From NCBI GenBank assembly GCA_050329575.1, contig JBHJOP010000045.1:1-64000 (forward strand): 64,000 nucleotides of DNA. The letters are read 5' to 3'. Positions 55,753 to 64,000 of this stretch are shown here, in pieces. This DNA comes from JAUXFS01 sp050329575. Its GTDB lineage: Bacteria > Pseudomonadota > Alphaproteobacteria > Rhodospirillales > Defluviicoccaceae. A program made the translations under genes and the position numbers. The notes beneath the pieces were generated by a model. It ran no database searches and was not told the origin of the DNA. It saw only the letters and a list, made by a program, of their open reading frames with translations. Positions within the stretch are counted from its first letter, which is position 1; each line of letters opens with the position of its first letter.

Positions 55753-55949
55753 GATTACCCCCCAAACGCACCAGGACCAAGTTTCACCCCACCCGCCATT
55801 TCGGGTTGAGCACGTGCGATTCCAACGGGATAAGGATCAGATCCTGCCGGTCAGGTCAAGAGCGGATCACCGGTCCGGCGATTTACCCCCGGCGGTGTGT
55901 CCCGGGGGACGCGGTTTCGTCGCCGTCGCCCGCGGTCAGAACTCGGCGG

Positions 55950-56603
55950 TCAGAACTCGAACGTCGATTCGCGAGCGAAACCCGGAAGGATTGGCGTCTG
56001 GGCGTCGAAGATCGGCCGCCGCGAGATCGCCCCGCCGGTGCGCAGGAACAGCGTGCCCGTGCCGACGCCGCGGCGATCGCAGACCACCGCGACCATCCGC
56101 CCGCCGTCGGCGAGTTGGTCGGTGAGGGCCGGAGGGACCTCGGCGACGGCACCTCCGAAGAAGATCACGTCGTAGGGCGCCTGGCGGGGATGGCCCGCCG
56201 GCAACGGCCCCTCGACCACCGACACGGTGTCCATGCCGAGCTCCGCCAACACCTCCCGGGCATGCGTCGCGAGCCCGGGATCGCTCTCCAGGGCGACGAC
56301 GACGCTCGCCATCTTCGCCAGCACCGCGCTCGCATACCCCGTGCCGCAGCCGACGTCCAAGGCGACGTCGTCGGCGCCGACCTCGGCGGCCTGCACCAGC
56401 AGCGCCGTCACCAGCGGCTCCATCAGGAACCGGCCGCCGCCGAGCGGAAGGTCCTCGTCCACATAGGCGACGCCGCGCAGCGCCTCGGGCACGAACGCCT
56501 CGCGCGGCAAGGTCCTCATCGCGGCGATCACCAGCGGGTCGGTCACCCGATTGGTCCGGATCTGGTTCTCGACCATCTTGAAACGGGCAGCGGCATAGTC
56601 CAT
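55950..56603 (-). CDS. pcm: Protein-L-isoaspartate O-methyltransferase, cytosolic
   Basis: 217 aa without signal peptide. SAM site ALDVGCGTGYASAVLAKMAS, family text MVENQIRTNRVTDPLVIAAM and EAFVPEALRGVAYVDEDLPL. This short Pcm form with the order pcm-tolC-DUF2497-valS is common in alphaproteobacteria. ATG 56603. Compare the exported homologue at 37371. Confidence 0.92.
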   Translation of the reverse strand: MDYAAARFKMVENQIRTNRVTDPLVIAAMRTLPREAFVPEALRGVAYVDEDLPLGGGRFLMEPLVTALLVQAAEVGADDVALDVGCGTGYASAVLAKMASVVVALESDPGLATHAREVLAELGMDTVSVVEGPLPAGHPRQAPYDVIFFGGAVAEVPPALTDQLADGGRMVAVVCDRRGVGTGTLFLRTGGAISRRPIFDAQTPILPGFARESTFEF

Positions 56604-56673
56604 GGCGTTTCCATCCGTCGCGGCGGGCGTCCCGTGGCTGTATAGCCGTTCGCCCCCGCGCGCACAACGCCGC

Positions 56674-56733
56674 CCCGTCGACAGTGCACCCGTCGACAGT
56701 GCACCCGTCGACAGCGCGCCCGCCGGCAGCGCG
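56674..56733. repeat. 15-bp tandem repeat, four units
   Basis: CCCGTCGACAGTGCA twice, then CCCGTCGACAGCGCG and CCCGCCGGCAGCGCG, directly before pcm. Not coding as far as seen. Confidence 0.9.
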
Positions 56734-56734
56734 A

Positions 56735-57121
56735 TCACCGCCCCGGATCGGCGATCCTCAGCCAGATCCGCAGCATCGCGAGCTGCACCGGGGTCAGCAG
56801 ATCGCGGCGATCCGTGGCCACGCCTTCGAGGACGAGCCGGTCGGCGCCGAACGGCCGGTCGCCGAACCAGCACGCGATCCAGTGCTCGGCGCCGTCGTCG
56901 GCACCGTCGGCGCCGTCGCCGGTGGTCCGGTAGTGCACGACCACCGAGTTGCGGGCCGATCCGTGGCGTTCGTGGCGGAGGACCTCGACCCGGCCGGGAT
57001 CGCTCTCGAACGCGGCGATCAGGCGCTCGCAGGCCCGCAGGCGATCCCGCTCGACACCGCAACCGGAGACCGCGACGACCAGCGCGGCCACCGCCAGCGA
57101 TCGCCTACCGCTTGCGCGCAA
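56735..57121 (-). CDS. Small lipoprotein of unknown function
   Basis: 128 aa. Lipobox AVSGC after a hydrophobic signal (LAVAALVVAVSGCG). A conserved-looking segment: RACERLIAAFESDPGRVEVL, NSVVVHYRTTGDGADG and EHWIACWFGDRPFGADRLVL. An acidic GADGADDGAE insert is low complexity. It overlaps the methyltransferase gene by 17 bp on the same strand. Function unknown. Confidence 0.65.
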   Translation of the reverse strand: MRASGRRSLAVAALVVAVSGCGVERDRLRACERLIAAFESDPGRVEVLRHERHGSARNSVVVHYRTTGDGADGADDGAEHWIACWFGDRPFGADRLVLEGVATDRRDLLTPVQLAMLRIWLRIADPGR

Positions 57122-57767
57122 GGGTCAGGCCGTCGCCGATCGGCACCAGACTGAGGTCGACGCGCCGATCGTCCCGCAGGGCGGTGTTGAACGCCCGGAT
57201 CGCCTCGGTGTCGTTGTCGCGCTTGGTCGGATCGACGACGCGGCCGCCCCACAGCACGTTGTCGACGGCGACCAGACCGCCCGGCCGCAGCAACGTCAGG
57301 ACCCGTTCGTAGTAGCCGCGGTAGTTCTCCTTGTCGGCGTCGATGAAGGCGAAGTCGTACCGTCCGCCCTCGCCAGCGGCGATCAGATCGTCGAGGGTCG
57401 TCATTGCCGGCGCCAGCCGGAGATCGATGCGGTCGGAGAGCCCGGCCTCGGCCCAGTAGCGGCGGGCGATCGCCGTCCACCGCTCGCTGACGTCGCAGGC
57501 GACCAGTCGACCGCTGGCGGGCAGCACCGCCGCCATCGCGAGCGCGCTGTAACCGGTGAAGGTGCCGACTTCGACGATCCGCTCGGCGCCGATCAGCTGC
57601 ACCAACAGCGCCATGAACTGGCCCTGCTCGGGCGAGATCTGCATGTTCGCCTCGGGCATCGCCCGGGTCTCGTCCCGCAGGCGGCGTTGCAGCGGCGTCT
57701 CGCGCAGCGACACGCTGCACAGGTAGTCGTAGAGTCGGTCGTCGACGGCGATCGTTCGACTGGACAT
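57105..57767 (-). CDS. Class I SAM O-methyltransferase (family 3)
   Basis: 220 aa. SAM motif ERIVEVGTFTGYSALAMAAV, metal-binding region YDFAFIDADKENYRGYYERV, and LRPGGLVAVDNVLWGGRVVD. Similar to caffeoyl-CoA/catechol O-methyltransferases; bacterial members methylate diverse catechols. N-terminal text METPLQRRLRDET is typical. Upstream is an alcohol dehydrogenase in the same direction. Confidence 0.92.
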   Translation of the reverse strand: MSSRTIAVDDRLYDYLCSVSLRETPLQRRLRDETRAMPEANMQISPEQGQFMALLVQLIGAERIVEVGTFTGYSALAMAAVLPASGRLVACDVSERWTAIARRYWAEAGLSDRIDLRLAPAMTTLDDLIAAGEGGRYDFAFIDADKENYRGYYERVLTLLRPGGLVAVDNVLWGGRVVDPTKRDNDTEAIRAFNTALRDDRRVDLSLVPIGDGLTLARKR

Positions 57768-57794
57768 CGATGCTGTCTCCTCGCCCGCCCCGGA

Positions 57795-58808
57795 TCAGCC
57801 GGGAATGAGCACCGCGGCGCCGGTCAACTCGCCGGCGCGCAGCCGGCGCAGCGCCTCGTTGGCCTCATCGAGCGCGAAGGTCTCGATCTCGGTCCTCACC
57901 GGCACCTCGGGCGCCAGCCGCAGGAACGCCTCGCCGTCCTCGCGGGTGAGGTTGGCGACCGACACCAAGCGCTTCTCCCGCCACAGGATGTCGTAGGGAA
58001 AGGCGGGAATGTCGCTCATGTGGATGCCGCCGCAGACGACGGTGCCCCCGGGGCGGATTGCCCGCAGGGCCGCCGGCACCAGCGATCCGACGGGAGCGAA
58101 GATGATCGCCGCATCCAGCTCCTCGGGCGGGCGCTCGTCGGAACCGCCGACCCATTCGGCGCCGAGACGGGCGGCGAACGCCTGCGCCGCCTCGTCCCCG
58201 GGGCGGGTGAAGGCGAACAGCCGCCGCGACTGGTGACGGGCGAGTTGGGCGACGATGTGCGCGGCGGCGCCGAACCCGTAGATGCCGAGCCGCTCGCCGT
58301 CGCCGGCCATCCGCAGCGACCGGTAGCCGATCAGCCCGGCGCACAACAACGGCGCCGCCTCGGCGTCGGCGTAGTCGCCGTGGATCGCGAAGCAGTAGCG
58401 GGCGTCGGCGACCGTGTAGTCGGCATAACCGCCGTCGATCTGGTAGCCGGTGAAGCGGGCGTTCGGGCACAGGTTCTCCTGGCCGGCACGACAATACCGG
58501 CATTCGCCGCAGGTCCAGCCGAGCCACGGGACCCCGACCCGCTCGCCGCTCGCCAATGCCTCGACACCCTCGCCGACGGCGACCACCCGGCCGACGATCT
58601 CGTGGCCGGGGACGATCGGCCGCTTCGGCTCGGTGAGATCGCCGTCGACCACGTGCAGATCGGTGCGGCACACCGCGCAGGCCGAAACCGCGACCAGCAC
58701 CTGCCCCGGCCCCGGCTCCGGCCGCGGACGCCGCCGCAACCGCAGCGGTCGTCCGGGGGCATCCAGCACCATCGCGTGCATGTGGGAGGCATGGTCCATG
58801 GTCGACAA
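57795..58808 (-). CDS. Zinc-dependent alcohol dehydrogenase
   Basis: 337 aa MDR enzyme. Catalytic zinc ligands: CRTDLHVV and GHEIVGRVVAVGEGV. Structural zinc: CGECRYCRAGQENLC. Cofactor motif LGIYGFGAAAHIVAQLARHQ. Similar to AdhP and the GroES-like zinc alcohol dehydrogenase group. It directly follows the ThDP enzyme (7-bp gap), so the two likely act in one pathway, for example producing then reducing an aldehyde. Confidence 0.9.
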   Translation of the reverse strand: MSTMDHASHMHAMVLDAPGRPLRLRRRPRPEPGPGQVLVAVSACAVCRTDLHVVDGDLTEPKRPIVPGHEIVGRVVAVGEGVEALASGERVGVPWLGWTCGECRYCRAGQENLCPNARFTGYQIDGGYADYTVADARYCFAIHGDYADAEAAPLLCAGLIGYRSLRMAGDGERLGIYGFGAAAHIVAQLARHQSRRLFAFTRPGDEAAQAFAARLGAEWVGGSDERPPEELDAAIIFAPVGSLVPAALRAIRPGGTVVCGGIHMSDIPAFPYDILWREKRLVSVANLTREDGEAFLRLAPEVPVRTEIETFALDEANEALRRLRAGELTGAAVLIPG

Positions 58809-58815
58809 CAGGGTC

Positions 58816-60525
58816 CTAATGGTCGGGATCGGACAACGGTTCGCCGCGTTTCGCGGCGAGACGGAGGGCGCTCAGCGTGGTGCGGGTCGAGATCACGTCG
58901 GGGTCCATCCTGAGCTCGATCACCGCCGCCCGGCCGGCGGCGAGCGCATGCCGGAGCGCCGGCCCGAACTGCTCGGTCCGTTCGACCGTCTCGCCGTGGG
59001 CGCCATACGCCCGCGCCAGGGCGGCGAAGTCTGGGTTGACCAGCCGGGTCGCGATCGCCCGGCCGGGATGGCGACGTTCCTGGTGCATGCGGATCGTTCC
59101 GTACATGCCGTTGTTGAACACCAGGATCAACGGCGCGACCCCGTAGCGGACCGCGGTCGAGAGCTCCTGGCCGGTCATCCCGAAGCCGCCGTCGCCGACG
59201 CAGGCGATCACCATCCGCTCCGCATCGAGGATCTTCGCCGCCACGGCCGCCGGCACCGCGTAGCCCATGGCCCCGTTGGCCGCGCCGAGCAGCCGTCGGC
59301 CGCCGCCGAACCGCAGGAAGCGCTGCGGCCACCCGCTGAAGTTGCCGGCATCGACCGTCACCACCGCGTCGGTGGTCAGCGTCTCTTCGAGTTCGGCCAT
59401 CACCCGGCCGAGGTCGAGCGCGCTGGCGGATGCCGGGAGCGCGGTGTCGGCGAGGTAATCGGCCCGCGCCGCATCCGCCCACGCCCGCCAACGCGCCGCG
59501 GCCGGCGGCAGCGCCCGGACGGCGGCGGCGAACGCCGGCATGCCGGCCGGGATCGCCAGCGCCGGCTCGTACACGCGCCCCAGTTCGTCGATGTCGGGAT
59601 GGACGTGAACCAGCGTCGGGCGGCGGCTCCCGGGCTCGATCAGGGTATAGCCCTGGGTGACGATCTCCCCCAGCCGGGTTCCGACCGCGAGCACCACGTC
59701 GGCGGCCTTGACCCGTTCGACCAGCGCCGGGCCGGGAGCGATGCCGAGTTCGCCGATGAAGGCGCGCAGCCGGTTGTCGACGATGTCGTGGCGCCGGAAC
59801 GAACAGCAGGTGGGCAGGGCGTTGGCGGTGACCAAGGCGTCGATGTCCTTGCGGGCCCGTTCCGACCAGCCGCTGCCGCCGACGATCATCAGCGGCCGCT
59901 CGGCATCGCCGAGGACGTGGTGGAAGCGCTCGATCAGCCCCGGATCGAGCTCGGGAGCGACCGGCTGTCGCGGCGCGACGTCGGCGACCTCCGCCGTCTC
60001 GGCGAGCACGTCCTCCGGCAGCGCGACCACCACCGGGCCGGGCCGGTTCGAGAGCGCGCGACAGAAGGCGTCGGCGATCAGCCGCGGCAGCTCGTCCGCA
60101 CCGTCCGCCTGCACCGCGTGCTTGGCCAGCGGCGCGAACATCCGCGCGATATCGACCTCCTGGAACGCCTCCCGGCCGAGGTGGGCGCGCGCCACCTGGC
60201 CGACCAGCACCACCATCGGCGTCGAGTCCTGGAACGCGGTGTGGACGCCGATGCTGGCGTTGCAGGCGCCGGGGCCGCGGGTCACTAGGCACACCCCCGG
60301 CCGGCCGGTCAGCTTGCCGTAGGCCTCGGCCATGTCGGCGGCCCCCTGTTCATGACGGCAGGTGACGACGGTGATGTCGTCGCGGACATCGCGAAGGGCG
60401 TCGAGGATGGGAAGATAGCTCTCCCCCGGCACGCAGAACACGGCGTCGACCGCGTGCGCGCGGAGGGCGTCGACCACCAGCCGCCCGCCGGTCCGCGCCC
60501 GTGACCGCTTCCACAGTGTCGTCAT
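58816..60525 (-). CDS. Thiamine-diphosphate-dependent enzyme, acetolactate-synthase-like
   Basis: 569 aa. Catalytic Glu in the N-terminal ThDP domain (FCVPGESYLPILDALRD), RHEQGAADMAEAYGKLTG, central FAD-like domain, and the C-terminal ThDP motif GDGGFGMTGQELSTAVRYG with NNGMYGT. It resembles the large subunit of acetolactate synthase, but no small subunit gene is adjacent, and benzoylformate- or sulfoacetaldehyde-type enzymes are possible. ATG 60525; divergent from archease. Confidence 0.85.
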   Translation of the reverse strand: MTTLWKRSRARTGGRLVVDALRAHAVDAVFCVPGESYLPILDALRDVRDDITVVTCRHEQGAADMAEAYGKLTGRPGVCLVTRGPGACNASIGVHTAFQDSTPMVVLVGQVARAHLGREAFQEVDIARMFAPLAKHAVQADGADELPRLIADAFCRALSNRPGPVVVALPEDVLAETAEVADVAPRQPVAPELDPGLIERFHHVLGDAERPLMIVGGSGWSERARKDIDALVTANALPTCCSFRRHDIVDNRLRAFIGELGIAPGPALVERVKAADVVLAVGTRLGEIVTQGYTLIEPGSRRPTLVHVHPDIDELGRVYEPALAIPAGMPAFAAAVRALPPAAARWRAWADAARADYLADTALPASASALDLGRVMAELEETLTTDAVVTVDAGNFSGWPQRFLRFGGGRRLLGAANGAMGYAVPAAVAAKILDAERMVIACVGDGGFGMTGQELSTAVRYGVAPLILVFNNGMYGTIRMHQERRHPGRAIATRLVNPDFAALARAYGAHGETVERTEQFGPALRHALAAGRAAVIELRMDPDVISTRTTLSALRLAAKRGEPLSDPDH

Positions 60526-60646
60526 GGCGTCCCCTTTCGACCCCGCCGTCGGATGCAAGGTTGACACAACCGGGCCCGGCGTGGAACGGTCAAACGCGCG
60601 GCGTCGGCGGCGGACCGCCGGCCGTGCCGCAGGCGCGGGAATCGAC

Positions 60647-61066
60647 ATGACCACCCGGCGGTGGGAGCATTTCGCGCACGGGGCCGACATCGGCGTCCGC
60701 GGGATCGGGCCGACCCTCGCGGCGGCCTTCGAGGAGGCGGCGCGGGCCCTCACCGCGGTCGTCGTCGACCCCGACACGGTTGCGCCCGAGGTCGCCGTCG
60801 ACATCGCGTGCGCGGCCCCCGACGTCGAGATCCTGCTCGTCGACTGGCTCAACGCGGTGATCTTCGAGATGGCGACGCGGGGCATGCTGTTCGGCGCCTA
60901 CGCGGTCCGGATCGAGGACGGCCGGCTCGCCGCCACCGCCCGCGGCGAGCCGGTGGACCGCCGACGCCATGCGCCGACGGTGGAGATCAAGGGCGCCACC
61001 TTCACCGCGCTGCGGGTCGCCGCGGCACCGGACGGCTGGATCGCCGAGTGCGTGGTCGACGTCTGA
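60647..61066 (+). CDS. Archease, RtcB activator
   Basis: 139 aa. Family text WEHFAHGADIGVRGIGPTLA, AFEEAARALTAVV, EILLVDWLNAVIFEMATRGM and the end EIKGATFTALRVA with the terminal acidic ECVVDV. Archease promotes turnover of RtcB ligase. It is 55 bp before rtcB on the same strand. ATG 60647 gives the normal length; a longer frame upstream is unrelated. Confidence 0.93.
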   Translation: MTTRRWEHFAHGADIGVRGIGPTLAAAFEEAARALTAVVVDPDTVAPEVAVDIACAAPDVEILLVDWLNAVIFEMATRGMLFGAYAVRIEDGRLAATARGEPVDRRRHAPTVEIKGATFTALRVAAAPDGWIAECVVDV

Positions 61067-61121
61067 GGACGGCCACGCGGTCGAGGGAGACGATCATGCG
61101 GGCACCAGGAGCACTCCGGCC

Positions 61122-62552
61122 ATGACCACCTTCGAGCTCGTCCGCCGCGGCCCCTTCGAGTGGGAGATCCCGCCGCGAGGCGCGATGCGGGTGCCGGCGA
61201 TCGTCTTCGCCGGCGAGGACCTGGTCCGCGCCATGGAGGACAAGGTGTTCGAGCAGGCGGCCAACGTCGCCGCCCTGCCCGGCATCGTGACGGCGTCCTT
61301 CGCGATGCCCGACGCCCACTGGGGCTACGGCTTTCCGATCGGCGGCGTCGCCGCCTTCGACGCCGACGAGGGCGGCGTGATCTCCGCCGGCGGTGTCGGC
61401 TTCGACGTGTCGTGCGGGGTGCGGACGTTGCTCACCGGGGTGACCGCCGACGACATCCTCGGCTGTCAGAAGCGGCTCGCCGACGCATTGCTGGCCAGCA
61501 TCCCGGCCGGGGTCGGCAGCACCGGTGCGATCTCGCTCTCGCCGGCGGCGATGGACGCGATGCTGGCCGGCGGCGCGGTGTGGGCGGTCGAGCAGGGATG
61601 GGGCCGGGCCGACGACCTCGCCCACTGCGAGGAGCGGGGCCGGATGGCCGGCGCCCGTCCCGATTTCGTGTCCGACAAGGCCAAGGCGCGTCAGAAGCGG
61701 GAGATGGGCACTCTCGGCTCCGGCAACCACTACCTGGAGGTGCAGCGGGTCGCCGAGATCTTCGAGCCGGCCGCGGCGCGGGCGTTCGGCCTCTTCGTCG
61801 GCGACGCGGTGGTGAGCATCCACTGCGGCTCGCGCGGCCTCGGCCATCAGATCGGCACCGAGGCGCTGCGCGAGATGGTGATCGCCGCCGAACGGGAGCG
61901 GATCCCGCTGCCGGAGCGCGAACTGGCCTGCGCGCCGATCCGCTCCGAGGTGGGCCGGCGCTACCTAGGCGCGATGCGCGCGGCGATCAACTGCGCGCTC
62001 GCCAACCGGCAGATCATCACCGATCTCGCGCGCCGGGTGTTCGCCCGCGAACTGCCGAAGGCCGAGCTGCGCCTGCTCTACGACGTCTCCCACAACACCT
62101 GCAAGGTCGAGGCGCACCAGGTCGACGGCCGCAGCCGCGCCCTCCACGTCCATCGCAAGGGCGCCACCCGCGCCTTCGGCCCGGGCCACCCCGACATCCC
62201 CGAGGCGCTTCGGGCCATCGGCCAGCCGGTGCTGATCGGCGGCACCATGGGCACCGGCTCCTACATCCTGCGGGGAACCGCCGAGGGGATGACGCGGGCG
62301 TTCGGCTCCGCCTGCCACGGCGCCGGCCGCTCGATGAGCCGCACGGCCGCCCGCAAACGCTGGCAGGGGCGCTCGGTGATCGACGATCTGGCGGCGCGTG
62401 GCATCGCCGTCCGCAGCCACTCCTGGCGCGGCGTCGCCGAGGAGGCCCCGGGCGCCTACAAGGACGTCGAGGCCGTCGTCGATGCCGCCGATCACGCCGG
62501 CCTCGCCCGCAAGGTGGCGCGGCTCGAACCCCTGATCTGCATCAAGGGCTGA
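61122..62552 (+). CDS. rtcB: RNA ligase RtcB
   Basis: 476 aa GTP-dependent ligase joining 2',3'-cyclic phosphate or 3'-phosphate ends to 5'-OH. Metal and GTP-site text: PDAHWGYGFPIGG, GVGFDVSCGVR, GTLGSGNHYLEV, IHCGSRGLGHQ, YDVSHNTCKVE, HRKGATRAFGPG and the His nucleophile in CHGAGRSMSR. All key motifs are intact. ATG 61122 after CAGGAG. It forms an archease-rtcB unit; repair of broken RNA is the likely role in a bacterium without tRNA introns of this type. No RtcR regulator is adjacent. Confidence 0.95.
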   Translation: MTTFELVRRGPFEWEIPPRGAMRVPAIVFAGEDLVRAMEDKVFEQAANVAALPGIVTASFAMPDAHWGYGFPIGGVAAFDADEGGVISAGGVGFDVSCGVRTLLTGVTADDILGCQKRLADALLASIPAGVGSTGAISLSPAAMDAMLAGGAVWAVEQGWGRADDLAHCEERGRMAGARPDFVSDKAKARQKREMGTLGSGNHYLEVQRVAEIFEPAAARAFGLFVGDAVVSIHCGSRGLGHQIGTEALREMVIAAERERIPLPERELACAPIRSEVGRRYLGAMRAAINCALANRQIITDLARRVFARELPKAELRLLYDVSHNTCKVEAHQVDGRSRALHVHRKGATRAFGPGHPDIPEALRAIGQPVLIGGTMGTGSYILRGTAEGMTRAFGSACHGAGRSMSRTAARKRWQGRSVIDDLAARGIAVRSHSWRGVAEEAPGAYKDVEAVVDAADHAGLARKVARLEPLICIKG

Positions 62553-62622
62553 GCGGCGGTTGCCGTCGTGGCGGCCGGCCGGCTATGATCGGCCGGTCTG
62601 TTTCGACAGCGATGCCGAAGGC

Positions 62623-62652
62623 GCCGCACCCGACGATGCCGCACCCGACGAT
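62623..62652. repeat. 15-bp tandem repeat
   Basis: GCCGCACCCGACGAT occurs twice followed by a degenerate partial copy, in the 180 bp between rtcB and pncB. Confidence 0.85.
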
Positions 62653-62732
62653 GCCGCGCCGGATGCCGCGCACCAGCCGATCGCCGTGGGGCGCGCCGGC
62701 GGCGGTCCCGACCCGTGACGCCCGGACGGCCC

Positions 62733-64000
62733 ATGGACATCCGCACCTCGCCGCTGCTCACCGATCTCTACCAGCTCAACATGCTGCAGTCCTACGCGGA
62801 TCACGGCATGACCGGGACGGCGGTGTTCGAGTTCTTCTCGCGCAAGCTGCCGCCGCGGCGCGGGTTCCTGATGGCCGCCGGGCTCGCCCAGCTCGTCGAG
62901 TTCCTGCGCGGCCTGCGGTTCGGCGAGGAGGAGGTGGACTGGATCCGCAGCACCGGCCGCTTCGATCCGGCGTTCGTCGGCCGCCTCGCCGATCTCCGGT
63001 TCACCGGCGACGTCGACGCGATGGCCGAGGGCACGGTGTTCTTCGCCGACGAGCCGATCGTCCGCATCACCGCCCCGTTGCCGCAGGCGCAGCTGGTCGA
63101 GACGCGGCTGATCAACATCCTTCACATCCAGAGCCTGGTCGCCTCGAAGGCGGCGCGCATGGTGCTGGCGGCCAAGGACCGCACCCTGATCGACTTCGGG
63201 CTCAGGCGGGCGCACGGCGCCGAGGCCGGCCTGTTCGCCGCCCGTGCCGCCGTCATCGCCGGGTTCGCCGGCACCGCCACCGTGCTCGCCGAGCCGCTGT
63301 TCGGGATCCCGATCTACGGCACGATGGCGCATTCGTTCATCCAGGCCCACGACGACGAGACCGAGGCGTTCCTGCATTTCGCGCGGTCGCGGCCAGCCAA
63401 CCTGGTGCTGCTGATCGACACCTACGACACCGAGGCCGGCGCCCGCAAGGTGGTCGCGCTGGCGCCGCGCCTCGCCGCCGACGGCATCACCGTCGCCGGT
63501 ATCCGCCTCGACAGCGGCGATCTCGGCGCCCACGCGCGCGCGGTCCGCCGCATCCTCGACGCGGGCGGGCTCGCGGCGGTGAGGATCTTCGCCAGCGGCG
63601 GCCTCGACGAGGACAAGATCGCGGCTCTGGTCGCCGCCGGCGCGCCGATCGACGGCTTCGGGGTCGGCACCAGCCTGACCACGTCGCAGGATGCGCCGGC
63701 CCTCGATTGCGTCTACAAGATGCAGGAGTACGCCGGGAGTCCCCGCCGCAAGCGCTCGGAGGGCAAGGCGACCTGGCCCGGCCGCAAGCAGGTGTTCCGG
63801 CGCCTCGACGGCGACGGCCGCATCGAGGGCGACGTGCTGACCGTGGTCGGCGACGCGCAGGCCGGCGAGCCGCTGATCCGGCCGGTGATGCGGGGCGGCC
63901 GGCTCGTCGCGCCATTGCCGACCCTGGCCGAGATCCGCGCCCATGCGGCGGCCGAACTGGCGGCGTTGCCGGCTCCCCTCGCCGCCCTCGACACCGCCCC
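62733..64000 (+). CDS. pncB: Nicotinate phosphoribosyltransferase, C terminus cut by window edge
   Basis: At least 422 codons, open to the window edge. Family text DLYQLNMLQSYADHGM, GLRRAHGAEAGLFAARAAVI, FGIPIYGTMAHSFIQAHDDE (phosphorylated His), GIRLDSGDLGAHARAVRRIL and ASGGLDEDKIAALVAAGAPI. Salvages nicotinate to NAD. ATG 62733 follows a G-rich stretch; no long leader. Independent of rtcB except for position. Confidence 0.93.
   Translation, partial: MDIRTSPLLTDLYQLNMLQSYADHGMTGTAVFEFFSRKLPPRRGFLMAAGLAQLVEFLRGLRFGEEEVDWIRSTGRFDPAFVGRLADLRFTGDVDAMAEGTVFFADEPIVRITAPLPQAQLVETRLINILHIQSLVASKAARMVLAAKDRTLIDFGLRRAHGAEAGLFAARAAVIAGFAGTATVLAEPLFGIPIYGTMAHSFIQAHDDETEAFLHFARSRPANLVLLIDTYDTEAGARKVVALAPRLAADGITVAGIRLDSGDLGAHARAVRRILDAGGLAAVRIFASGGLDEDKIAALVAAGAPIDGFGVGTSLTTSQDAPALDCVYKMQEYAGSPRRKRSEGKATWPGRKQVFRRLDGDGRIEGDVLTVVGDAQAGEPLIRPVMRGGRLVAPLPTLAEIRAHAAAELAALPAPLAALDTA

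Noticed and set aside
55884..55910. CCCCCGG/CCGGGGG hairpin after the cytosolic pcm as a terminator
   Set aside because: No T-run on the minus strand.

Overview
The window is about 70% G+C and gene-dense. Its markers point to an alphaproteobacterium, probably Rhodospirillales-like, though species cannot be read from this sequence alone. The markers are a zeta-type F1-ATPase inhibitor (DUF1476), a PopZ/DUF2497 protein, a DUF1013 (TrcR-type) regulator beside DUF1192, a lipoyl-bearing pyruvate dehydrogenase E1 beta, a ubiquinol-cytochrome c chaperone, and the orders plsX-fabH-ihfA-merR and pcm-tolC-DUF2497-valS.

Layout. 1-2.9 kb: pdhA-pdhB-pdhC (minus strand, pdhC cut by the window edge). 3.2-8.2 kb: an exported GH13 enzyme with three N-terminal repeats, a truncated dehydrogenase remnant and a GH57 protein. 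8.2-13.3 kb: a group 3b-type [NiFe] hydrogenase operon (beta, cNMP-binding protein, gamma, delta, alpha, maturation protease), divergent from a Cys-rich MarR regulator, a glutaredoxin-like protein and an exported protein. 15.1-17.9 kb: two near-identical arrays of 11-bp-spaced Pho-box-like half-sites. One appears to drive a short terminated RNA, the other a large exported phytase-like protein. 18-22.5 kb: di-heme cytochrome, ATPase zeta inhibitor, beta carbonic anhydrase, citrate synthase and a divergent MarR.

22.5-37 kb holds scattered metabolic, membrane and regulatory genes: phasin-like protein, hydrolase, MFS transporter, cyaY, rpmE, quinone reductase, trcR, ALDH7-type dehydrogenase, two tandem orphan solute-binding proteins, and an unrecognised three-gene membrane cassette at 34.6-36.3 kb. 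37-49.6 kb is mostly core: exported Pcm, a spermidine-synthase-like membrane protein, tRNA-Pro(GGG), merR/ihfA/fabH/plsX/DUF177/cytochrome chaperone, bamE, rpoH, a fasciclin lipoprotein, radC and a nuclease. 49.7-58.8 kb: an ADP-ribosylglycohydrolase remnant, a peptidoglycan-binding exported protein, valS, popZ-like, tolC, cytosolic pcm, two small-molecule enzymes and an alcohol dehydrogenase. 58.8-64 kb: a ThDP enzyme divergent from archease-rtcB (RNA ligation) and pncB (cut by the window edge).

Most noteworthy: the paired Pho-like promoters with a candidate small RNA; a second candidate small RNA carrying a CCTCCTCCC anti-Shine-Dalgarno motif at about 28.5 kb; the 14-bp inverted repeat bracketing the hydrogenase-adjacent marR; the three-gene cassette sharing a DGD-x-x-T motif; and the 167-bp near-identical lipoyl segments of pdhB and pdhC. 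No rRNA, CRISPR array, insertion sequence or prophage was seen.
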